Positions 30,718 to 36,804 of a DNA stretch of 36,804 nt are shown here, one piece after another. The notes under the pieces were generated by a model that saw only the letters and a list, made by a program, of their open reading frames with translations, was not told the origin of the DNA and did not search any database. Origin of the DNA: Deltaproteobacteria bacterium (GTDB lineage Bacteria; Myxococcota; B64-G9); assembly GCA_019314375.1 (NCBI GenBank), contig JAFCZJ010000034.1, forward strand, positions 1 through 36,804. The letters run 5' to 3'. Every line of letters begins with the position of its first letter. Position 1 is the stretch's first letter. The translations under genes were made by a program, and so were the position numbers.

Positions 30718-32007
30718 CTAGATGTTCTTCTTGCTATCCTCGAAGTGAAATTTATATTTTCCAACCTGTAACTTATCTCCAGCGTGGACGAAGGTGGCCG
30801 AGGTTTTCCGGCCATTGAGCAGAATACTGGCACCGGTTTGGCAGATGAGGCGATGAATTCCGTGGGCTTCGCTTTTGATGCGGGCGTGCAAGCCTTTGAT
30901 CCGCCATCCCTTCAATCGCAAATCCACGCCGCGGGCCCGGCCGATGGTTAGTTCTGGACCCAAAGGCATGTGTCGGCCTTCGCCCACCAGCGAAAGGACA
31001 GATTGTCCGGCTGCCGGCATCATGAGCATGGTGGCGTCGGGCTGGCTGATCTCCGGCGGTTCGGCAAGTTGAATCTCGAATTTTCCCACGCCGATGCGAT
31101 CCCCCGGGGCGAGTGCCTGGCGCTGGATCTTTTCGCCGTTGATCGTGGTGCCGTTGGCCGAGCCCAGGTCTTCGACGAAGAATTTGCCGCCCTCCCAGCA
31201 TAGTTTTGCGTGGCGCCGGGAGACGCTCAGATTGTTCAGGATCAAACCGCAGCGAAAATCGCGGCCAATGACCACGGTAGGAGGAAGGAAGCCTTGCTGC
31301 AGAACCGTGCGGCTTGCCAACTGCACCAGCATGTTGCGCGGAGGGGGAGGGGTGGCATCGATCTCGAGTTGACGCAGGCTTTTGCCCGCATTGGGGTCCG
31401 GCTCGATGTTCAAGCGCTGGAAGACCTCGATGCGGCTGACGGGGCATTCGGGTGCGAAGGCGTGCAGCAGGAAGCGATCGGCCACCGAGCCCTCGCCCGG
31501 ATCGTTGACGCCTTCTGGGAAGTAAACACGGGCTGGTTGGCCTTTCTGCAGGAAGAGCAAGGTGCGCTCCCCATCCCGCTCCAGGGCCAAGGCCGCGTCG
31601 GTGCCTCGTTCCGCCAACACCTGCAACACATGCCCCGGATCCAAAAGATCAGTTGAGGCCACCACCGCCGGTCGGTTGCGCAGGTGCACGGCCACCAGCA
31701 ACACCAACACGGGATCGGCCGCCACCAAGTTACAGACCGCGCCCTCCAATTGCCGGGCCCGCGCGGGTAGTTCAGCCAGGCTCAAATCAGAAAAGCCATC
31801 TTCGTCCACCATGCCGGCCAGATGGGTTTTGGCCTGGTGGAACAGGCAGACCAATCGCGTTTCGGCCGTCTCGATTTCAAGCCAGCCGTTGTCGCAGGAA
31901 CCTTCAGCCAGCATGCCATCGATCTCGGCCAAGGTTTCCGGCCCATAGGTCGCGCCACGCATGACGATTTGCAGATATGGAAAGTTCACCAAACTCATGT
32001 GGCGCAT
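30718..32007 (-). CDS. Protein with two C-terminal FHA domains
   Basis: About 429 residues from ATG 32007 (MRHMSLVNF); a TTG at 32034 and an ATG at 31998 are alternatives. The N-terminal 220 residues form an alpha/beta region of unknown type (GATYGPETLAEIDGMLAEGS, ALALERDGERTLLFLQKGQP), somewhat like DUF4388-type domains. FHA domain 1 (about 246-316) keeps the phosphothreonine-binding residues: VVIGRDFRCG, LSVSRRHAKL and GSANGTTINGEKI. FHA domain 2 (about 351-423) is degenerate (LTIGRARGVD, GLHARIKS, SILLNGRK). FHA domains bind phosphothreonine, so a partner Ser/Thr kinase elsewhere is expected. It is divergent from the acyltransferase operon with about 90 bases between them. Confidence 0.87.
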   Translation of the reverse strand: MRHMSLVNFPYLQIVMRGATYGPETLAEIDGMLAEGSCDNGWLEIETAETRLVCLFHQAKTHLAGMVDEDGFSDLSLAELPARARQLEGAVCNLVAADPVLVLLVAVHLRNRPAVVASTDLLDPGHVLQVLAERGTDAALALERDGERTLLFLQKGQPARVYFPEGVNDPGEGSVADRFLLHAFAPECPVSRIEVFQRLNIEPDPNAGKSLRQLEIDATPPPPRNMLVQLASRTVLQQGFLPPTVVIGRDFRCGLILNNLSVSRRHAKLCWEGGKFFVEDLGSANGTTINGEKIQRQALAPGDRIGVGKFEIQLAEPPEISQPDATMLMMPAAGQSVLSLVGEGRHMPLGPELTIGRARGVDLRLKGWRIKGLHARIKSEAHGIHRLICQTGASILLNGRKTSATFVHAGDKLQVGKYKFHFEDSKKNI

Positions 32008-32097
32008 TTTCTTCGAGCCCGGTGAGAATTGCAAGTAAGGGCGGCCTCTTGACCCTGTGCGGCGCTGGCGTTACCATCGCAGACCTCGGAGAGAACA

Positions 32098-32898
32098 GTG
32101 CAATTTGACCCTGCTGAACATCTGCGTCGTTTCAGTGATCGCATCGCGCGGCACCGCTTCATTAACTGGACCCTGTCGGTTCATACCCGCGTGGATGTGG
32201 AGGTGCAGCCGGCCCTGGATTACCTGTTGCTGAGCAAATCGCAGGTGAGTCTTCGGGATATGTGGCTCTGTGCCACGGCTCGGGTGCTTCGGGACCGACC
32301 CTTGTTTAATCTGCGCTTCAACGGTTTTCGTGATCTGAAGCCTGTCGAAGATATCCACCTGCGAGTGGGTTTGAAATTGGATGACGGCCGTTTGGGCTAT
32401 GTGGTGGTGGAGCACGCCGACCGTTTGAACCCCGAGGACATGGCCAGACGCATTGCTGAATTAATGCCTCAGGCGATGCCGCCTGAGTATGTGGCCCATC
32501 CGCCTCGGCATCGCGCCGGGCGATTGGGTCGACTCGTCGATGATCTGGAAGAGTCCACTTTCGACTATGCGCCCCATTTGGAAAAGACCCTGGGCGGAGA
32601 TTCGGGATCCGAAGCAGGCACATTTATGGTGCTCGACGCCGGCGCTTTTGGAGCCGAGGATTTTCATCAACTGGTGCTGCGTCCGGCCGTCGCCGTGCTC
32701 GTGGTTATGAAGCCGAAGTCCTTGTTGGTGAAGAGCCCCGAAGGACCGGTGCTCACCACCCGCCTGCCCATGGCGGTGCCTTTTTGCCACAAGGTCATGG
32801 ACACAGATGGTCCGGGCTACTTCTTGTTCGATCTGGAGAAGCGCCTCGCCGATCCCCAGGGAACCCTGGGGGCGGGGCGCGGGGAGGGTGGGCCATGA
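32098..32898 (+). CDS. E2-like acyltransferase-fold protein 1 (HxxxD kept)
   Basis: The 266-residue protein matches the catalytic domain of 2-oxoacid dehydrogenase E2/chloramphenicol acetyltransferase enzymes without lipoyl or subunit-binding domains: SLRDMWLCATARVLRDRPLF, IHLRVGLKLDDGRLGYVVVE, EAGTFMVLDAGAFGAEDF, RPAVAVLVVMKP and the C-terminal PFCHKVMDTDGPGYFLF. HKVMD corresponds to the catalytic HxxxD of E2 (DHRxxDG), so this copy may be active. The insert around SEAGTF is normal for the fold. GTG 32098 has GGAGAG upstream. It is first of five such genes, and its stop overlaps gene 2 (ATGA). The acyl donor is unknown. Confidence 0.8.
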   Translation: MQFDPAEHLRRFSDRIARHRFINWTLSVHTRVDVEVQPALDYLLLSKSQVSLRDMWLCATARVLRDRPLFNLRFNGFRDLKPVEDIHLRVGLKLDDGRLGYVVVEHADRLNPEDMARRIAELMPQAMPPEYVAHPPRHRAGRLGRLVDDLEESTFDYAPHLEKTLGGDSGSEAGTFMVLDAGAFGAEDFHQLVLRPAVAVLVVMKPKSLLVKSPEGPVLTTRLPMAVPFCHKVMDTDGPGYFLFDLEKRLADPQGTLGAGRGEGGP

Positions 32899-33725
32899 AC
32901 GTCGACGTGCTCAGCCGGGAAGACAAGGTCTTGGCCGATCGGATGGATGCCCGTGAGGATCTGGTGGGCGGCCTCAGGTACGCTAACTTAGTGGCCGCGG
33001 CCAATCTGCGCATGAGCGCTGGAATCGACGCATTGGACGCCTGGCGCAAGGCGCGTCGCGGTGAGCACGTGAGCATCGCATGCGCCCTGGCTCGGGCCAG
33101 TTCGAAGGCCTTGGCCGCAGACCCGCTTTTTGCCTGCGCCTTTGACGGCCGGGACCGACTCGAGGCACCTTCTGTGCCGGCCTTGAGCTTGAGCGTGGAT
33201 ACGGCCGATGAGGCCCGCAGCCTGGTCTTGCCTGAAGCCGGCTCCCTGAGCATTGATGCCCTGGCCCGGGTCATCCGCGAGGGCGCGGCCCGCCTGCGGG
33301 ACGAGCCCCAGCCCGTTTTCAAGACAGGCAGCCGCAAGAAGGTACTGCCCGGCCGCAGCCGGCGTCGCTGGGTCAAGCTGGTGGGCAAAGAGCTCCGGGA
33401 GCGTTTCGACTATCTTCTGCCAACGGTACAGGCCGAGCGTTTCGCCGAGCATCGGACGATCTGGGGCGACTTTGCCCTGCATGACATCGGCACCTTACAG
33501 GTCGAGGATTTCAAAGGCTTCTTGCGCCGGCCCGCGGTGGCCGCGCTTTGGGCACTGAGTGCCGAATGGCATGTGTTGCCTGATGACAAGGGCGGTTTTT
33601 TCCGGCAGCGGCGCTTGCCGCTCATGCTTGTCTACAGCGCGGAGATCGTGCCTTTGGACCGGGCCTGCGCTTTTCTCGGGGGCATCATCAATGCGATCGA
33701 GAATCCCGAGGGGCTGGAGGCATAG
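32895..33725 (+). CDS. E2-like acyltransferase-fold protein 2 (active site lost)
   Basis: About 276 residues from ATG 32895, whose ATGA overlaps the stop of gene 1. The same fold is visible: VSIACALARASSKALAADPL, APSVPALSLSVDTADEARSL, IWGDFALHDIGTLQVEDF, RPAVAALWALS, and the end segment LPLMLVYSAEIVPLDRACAFLGGI. Aligned to the E2 motif DHRxxDG the catalytic His is Ala and the Asp is Pro, so acyl transfer by the usual mechanism is unlikely. A structural or binding partner of protein 1 is possible. Upstream in-frame codons (to 32784) lie inside gene 1 and are not used. Confidence 0.78.
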   Translation: MNVDVLSREDKVLADRMDAREDLVGGLRYANLVAAANLRMSAGIDALDAWRKARRGEHVSIACALARASSKALAADPLFACAFDGRDRLEAPSVPALSLSVDTADEARSLVLPEAGSLSIDALARVIREGAARLRDEPQPVFKTGSRKKVLPGRSRRRWVKLVGKELRERFDYLLPTVQAERFAEHRTIWGDFALHDIGTLQVEDFKGFLRRPAVAALWALSAEWHVLPDDKGGFFRQRRLPLMLVYSAEIVPLDRACAFLGGIINAIENPEGLEA

Positions 33726-33728
33726 GCC

Positions 33729-34637
33729 ATGCGACGGCCTGCCCAAATCCCCGACAGTCTGAGCCGCGGGCAACTGGATGGCTGGGTGCCCAAGCGCATC
33801 ATGTACATCAACAAGTTCCATATCTCCAATTGGTACCCCAACCAGTGCTTGCAGGCCCGCATTGACTTGACGGCTGCCGACGCGCTACGCAAGCGCCTGA
33901 ACGCGGAGGACCCGGATCCTTCCCGGCGGGTGACCTTTAACCACCTGATCACCAAGGCAGCGGCCAACGCCCTGCGCAACCACGTGCTGTTCAACGGCAA
34001 ATATACCCGTCGCGACTCGGCTCTGGTGCATCGAAGGGTCCACGCGGCCAACGTGGTGGATACGGGCGGCATGGCCACCCGCATCGTCTTAGATGATACG
34101 GATACGATGAGCTTGAGGGAGGTTGCAGCCGAGACCCACCGCCTGGTCACCGCCCGCCGAGTGACCCTGGGCGAAAAGCTTGAGCGCATGGAAGAGTTGC
34201 AGGCCTCCCGGGTCATGGCTGGACTGTTTTGGACGTTGCCCTATACCAAGCGAGTGGGGCGGGAGCTCTTGCACGTGAGGGCCCTTGAGTTTCTGGAGGA
34301 CAACCCCAGCACCGTGGTTGTGACCAACCCAGGGACTTTGGGTGTGCAGGACTGCAAGGCCATGTTTTTTTTCGGCCAGCTTTTGACTTGCCTGCGCATC
34401 ATGGCCATCGAGGAAGAGGCTGTGTTGGACCAGGCAGGCCAGCTCAGTTTCCGCAAGGTTCTGCCCGTGGGTTTGGATTACGACCAGCGTCTGTGCGATG
34501 CCGGTCCGGCCGCACGCCTGCTCAACGAGATCCGGCGTAACCTGGAGCAGCCCGAACCCTATTCCATCGGCCCGGCCGTCGTGGACGAAGATTCACCCAT
34601 GGCATGGCCGGATGGAGGCGAGCATGGATTGGAATGA
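33729..34637 (+). CDS. E2-like acyltransferase-fold protein 3 (His to Gln)
   Basis: The 302-residue protein has a longer N terminus (SRGQLDGWVPKRIMYINKF) and the fold markers VTFNHLITKAAANALRNHVLF, HAANVVDTGGMATRIVLDDT, STVVVTNPGTLGVQDCKAMF and VGLDYDQRLCDAGPAARLL. The E2-type HxxxD is DQRLCD: the His is Gln but the Asp is kept. NPGTLGV resembles the E2 segment (I/L)SNLGG. ATG 33729 has GGAGG 8 bases upstream and lies 3 bases past the stop of gene 2. Its 3' end overlaps the next gene by 14 bases. Confidence 0.8.
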   Translation: MRRPAQIPDSLSRGQLDGWVPKRIMYINKFHISNWYPNQCLQARIDLTAADALRKRLNAEDPDPSRRVTFNHLITKAAANALRNHVLFNGKYTRRDSALVHRRVHAANVVDTGGMATRIVLDDTDTMSLREVAAETHRLVTARRVTLGEKLERMEELQASRVMAGLFWTLPYTKRVGRELLHVRALEFLEDNPSTVVVTNPGTLGVQDCKAMFFFGQLLTCLRIMAIEEEAVLDQAGQLSFRKVLPVGLDYDQRLCDAGPAARLLNEIRRNLEQPEPYSIGPAVVDEDSPMAWPDGGEHGLE

Positions 34638-35217
34638 GCGACTCAAGCAGCGGGTGGAGGTCATCCGTCATCTCAGGCCTTCCCGCATCGCCCCCACCGT
34701 GTCCATCCGCAAGGATTTGCAGGCGGACTTGCTGGGTGACGAGGAGGAAACCCGCCTGGCTCGTCTGTGCAAGGCTGCATACCGGGCTTTGGATGTCGAT
34801 CCCCTGTTCGCGGGGCGTTACGACGGCAAGCTGCGATTGAAGCTTCTTGAAAAGGGGCCTGTGCTCAAGGTGGGCAAAGACGGCGGGCAGCGCTGGATGC
34901 AGCTTGATCACATGGACAGCAAGGCCGATCTGGACGTTTGGCGCAAGGCCTTGGTGGGCAAGGGGACGGATTTCATGGACCGGGTGCGAGAGCAGGGCAG
35001 GGCCGGCTTGGAGATCCTCGACCTGTCGTGCTTGGGGGTGCGGGACTGGCGCGGGGTGGTGGCCAGTCCCCAGGTGGCGCGCCTGGTGCTTTTGGCCGCT
35101 ATTGATTTGCCCGCGGGTCGGGTACACCCCGTGGTCTTGGATTTCGATCACAAGCTTTCGGACGCGGGCCGGGCAGCTCGTTTCATCGACGCTCTGAGCA
35201 CGGGGCTGGATGCATGA
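34624..35217 (+). CDS. E2-like acyltransferase-fold protein 4 (short, HxxxD kept)
   Basis: About 197 residues from ATG 34624, with GGAGG directly upstream inside the end of gene 3. It is shorter than its neighbours: the N-terminal strand-helix part is reduced (ETRLARLCKAAYRALDVDPLF). The second half is complete: AGLEILDLSCLGVRDWRGVV, ARLVLLAAIDLPAG and HPVVLDFDHKLSDAGRAARFI. DHKLSD retains both His and Asp of the E2 active site, so this copy could be catalytic, perhaps within a mixed trimer. Upstream in-frame codons to 34498 overlap gene 3 and look non-coding. Confidence 0.77.
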   Translation: MDWNERLKQRVEVIRHLRPSRIAPTVSIRKDLQADLLGDEEETRLARLCKAAYRALDVDPLFAGRYDGKLRLKLLEKGPVLKVGKDGGQRWMQLDHMDSKADLDVWRKALVGKGTDFMDRVREQGRAGLEILDLSCLGVRDWRGVVASPQVARLVLLAAIDLPAGRVHPVVLDFDHKLSDAGRAARFIDALSTGLDA

Positions 35218-36011
35218 CGACGCATGATCTCATCTCGGAGCGCCGCGGGGTGATCCGCGACTTCGCCTCCCATCTCCAGGTGCCCACCGGGCATCTGTTC
35301 ATGGAAGTGGAGTTGGCAGCCATCAGGACCCTGCTGGATGAGATCAACCAGCCCGGGCGTTTTCCGCCGGGTGTCCGAGCCACGGTCAACCATCTGGTGC
35401 TTCGGGCCACGGCTCGGGCTCTGGCCGCACATCCAGCCTTTAATGACTACTATTTGCACTGCGGCGAGGTGCAGCACAACGAAGCCGTGGTGCTCCGTGT
35501 GCCTTTGGACGCCGCCGGCCACCTGGGTTTCTCCGTGGTGGCCGATGCGGCCCAACGGCCATTCGACGAGTTGGTGATCGATGCGGCCGCACGCTGCATC
35601 GAGGATTCGGTCCTGACGCGGCGCAAAGCAGGCAAGCTGGTGCGCATGCGAAAGCTTCGCCCCCTGTTTTCGCGTCTGGCCAGCGAGGGCGTCATCAGCC
35701 CTCTTTACTGGCTGCGGGATCACGTGGCGGGTGTGGAACGCAGCGCGGCCAAGAAGGCGGTGCGTAAGGCGGGCACTTTCGTTGTCTCCAACCTGGGGTC
35801 CCTGGGCGTGGTGGGTGTCTCCTCCACCTTGCTGACCGCGGCCGTAGCCGACCTTTTTGTATGCGCCCCTGTTCATCGCGGTGGGCATGATGGACCCATG
35901 CTTCCCGTGGGGGTTAGCTACGATCTGCGCTTGTTCGAGGCCTGGGAGGCTGCGGCCTTCTTGCGAGAGGTCCTCGAAGGCTTGCGCCAACCCGAGACTT
36001 TGTTGAACTGA
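35214..36011 (+). CDS. E2-like acyltransferase-fold protein 5 (active site lost)
   Basis: In this 265-residue protein the fold markers are ATVNHLVLRATARALAAHPAF, VVLRVPLDAAGHLGFSVVAD, GTFVVSNLGSLGVVGVSST, a strong match to the E2 segment around (I/V)SNLG, and VGVSYDLRLFEAWEAAAFL at the end. The HxxxD pair is replaced by Leu and Glu (DLRLFEA). ATG 35214 overlaps the stop of gene 4 (ATGA). Together with genes 1-4 it forms a continuous coupled series. The gene is complete and shows no sign of decay other than the active site. Confidence 0.8.
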   Translation: MTTHDLISERRGVIRDFASHLQVPTGHLFMEVELAAIRTLLDEINQPGRFPPGVRATVNHLVLRATARALAAHPAFNDYYLHCGEVQHNEAVVLRVPLDAAGHLGFSVVADAAQRPFDELVIDAAARCIEDSVLTRRKAGKLVRMRKLRPLFSRLASEGVISPLYWLRDHVAGVERSAAKKAVRKAGTFVVSNLGSLGVVGVSSTLLTAAVADLFVCAPVHRGGHDGPMLPVGVSYDLRLFEAWEAAAFLREVLEGLRQPETLLN

Positions 36012-36025
36012 GGCGGAGAGCCGAC

Positions 36026-36523
36026 ATGCATTTCGACGTAGAACACACGATCCGCATCCCTTTTGACTCCTATTTCGATATCGTGCTCAGCGACGACTTC
36101 AACGCCTGGGTGAAAAAGCGCCTGAAGCAAGATGTACGCGAGGTGGTGCGCAACGAAGAACGCGACGGAGTGATTTACCGCACCGTGCGTTCCGAGCGTA
36201 TCCTGAGCGTGCGAGCCCAGAAGTTTCTGAAGGTGCCGGTCCTGATCATCGAAGAGCAGCAGGAGATTCGGCGAGCCGCAGGCTCCTACACCTGGGCCTA
36301 TGTGCCCAATGCGGGCAAGAAGCGTTTTGCCTCAAGCGGCACGGGCCGCATCGAACCGGCTGGTGACTATTTGAAGCGACACGTTTCCGGTGAGGTGACG
36401 GTCAAAATTCCTTTGATCGGCAAGCGGATCGAAAAACGCATGGTGGAAGGCATCCGCAACAACATCACCCGCGTGGGCGATGCCCTGGAAGATTACTACC
36501 GCAAGCAACAAGCCAAATCTTGA
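36026..36523 (+). CDS. DUF2505-like (START/SRPBCC-fold) protein
   Basis: The 165 residues begin MHFDVEHTIRIPFDSYFDIVLSDDFN, with the alternating strands IYRTVRSERILSV and VLIIEEQQEIR, an internal GSYTWAYVPNAGKKRFASSG segment, and a final long helix (EKRMVEGIRNNITRVGDALEDYYRK). This matches DUF2505, a Bet v1/START-like helix-grip fold that usually binds hydrophobic ligands. ATG 36026 has GGAGAG upstream, 14 bases after the acyltransferase series, so it is probably the sixth gene of that operon. A lipid or acyl ligand handed to or from the acyltransferases is a reasonable but untested idea. Confidence 0.78.
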   Translation: MHFDVEHTIRIPFDSYFDIVLSDDFNAWVKKRLKQDVREVVRNEERDGVIYRTVRSERILSVRAQKFLKVPVLIIEEQQEIRRAAGSYTWAYVPNAGKKRFASSGTGRIEPAGDYLKRHVSGEVTVKIPLIGKRIEKRMVEGIRNNITRVGDALEDYYRKQQAKS

Positions 36524-36804
36524 GGGTTCCGTTCAGTGGGCGCGTGGGGCGGTGATCCCGGGGGGAGCTCCGAAAAACTCGTATCGGCGGGGTTAATCCC
36601 CGCCCGGGACGTCAATTGGCGAACACTGGGGGTGAACGGCGTATGGGTGCGAGGATCCCGAAGGTGAACGGCGCACGGTGGCGAGGCCCGGGATGAACCC
36701 TGCCGCAAGAAACGCGGCAGGAACCATCCAGGGCTCCCGTAAGAGTGCGACACGGAGGGTAGCTGTCGGATAAACCGGCAGCGAAAAGGTGCCAAAGATT
36801 CCAC
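36524..36804 (+). other. Hairpin-rich non-coding region, possible structured RNA or group II intron 5' part
   Basis: No convincing gene is present; the one long minus-strand frame has a Pro/Ser/Arg composition typical of antisense to structured RNA. Three strong hairpins are visible: GGCGGGG/CCCCGCC (36586-36604, loop TTAAT); CCTGCCGC/GCGGCAGG (36698-36720), extended by GGATG/CATCC (36690-36694 with 36725-36729); and GCTGTCGG/CCGGCAGC (36762-36782). GGTGAACGGCG occurs twice (around 36632 and 36662), each followed by a GCGAGG. GTGCGAC at 36745 resembles a group II intron 5' end (GUGYG). The element runs off the window, so identity is open; an IscB-associated RNA or other ncRNA is also possible. 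Confidence 0.4.

Noticed and set aside
36496..36804. Minus-strand frame of about 100 residues at the right end
   Set aside because: Pro/Ser/Arg-rich composition, overlap with the DUF2505 gene end, and strong inverted repeats point to structured RNA or non-coding DNA rather than a protein.

Overview
The window (36.8 kb, GC-rich) looks like a chromosome segment from a Gram-negative bacterium of the Myxococcota/Bradymonadota type. The grounds are two large secreted proteins ending in Cys-containing, MYXO-CTERM-like sorting tails, disulfide-rich 'CDDGDxCT' repeats, Asp/Glu/Ala/Gly tandem-repeat linkers, several lipoproteins, FHA and SUMF1-fold proteins, and OmpA-type peptidoglycan binding. This placement is inferred from protein style; no rRNA or other marker gene is present. 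I saw no tRNA, rRNA, CRISPR array or insertion sequence.

Layout. (1) 1-3323: a membrane-anchored DUF3137-like gene broken by a one-base frameshift and cut by the window edge, a small exported protein, coaBC (coenzyme A synthesis) and an MJ1255/VC2487-type glycosyltransferase. (2) 3400-4955: an AbiE-type (type IV) toxin-antitoxin operon with a perfect 15-bp palindrome overlapping the antitoxin start codon. (3) 4982-11335: two adjacent minus-strand surface proteins, a CAP/SCP-domain protein with sixteen 18-bp repeats and a 1603-residue C25 (gingipain-type) protease. Both carry an N-terminal lipobox and a C-terminal sorting tail. (4) 11429-15475: an SF1 (UPF1/DNA2-like) helicase with a nuclease-like tail, then a SUMF1-fold lipoprotein whose last codons and stop are tandemly repeated.

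(5) 15505-26414, minus strand: nine genes in one direction. In transcription order they are EF-P (with an EfpL/YeiP-type loop), PspA/IM30, a membrane-anchored substrate-binding protein fused to OmpA, an ABC permease, an ABC ATPase, a coiled-coil membrane protein, an AAA+ ATPase, a NodU-type carbamoyltransferase and a RaSEA-like radical SAM enzyme. A plausible sigma-70-type promoter lies just before pspA. The core pairs an ESCRT-III-superfamily protein with an AAA+ motor and a peptidoglycan-attached ABC transporter, so I read it as a candidate envelope-maintenance or membrane-remodelling system.

(6) 26545-32007: a CPBP intramembrane protease, a CDF cation transporter, an M20 amidohydrolase coupled to a lipoprotein with a polylysine tail, and a double-FHA protein. 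(7) 32098-36523: a tightly coupled six-gene operon of five consecutive, diverged E2-type acyltransferase-fold proteins without lipoyl domains, then a DUF2505-like protein. Only two of the five keep the HxxxD active-site pair. This cluster and the pspA block are the best candidates for undescribed systems. (8) 36524-36804: a non-coding-looking, hairpin-rich end that could be a structured RNA or the 5' part of a group II intron running out of the window.
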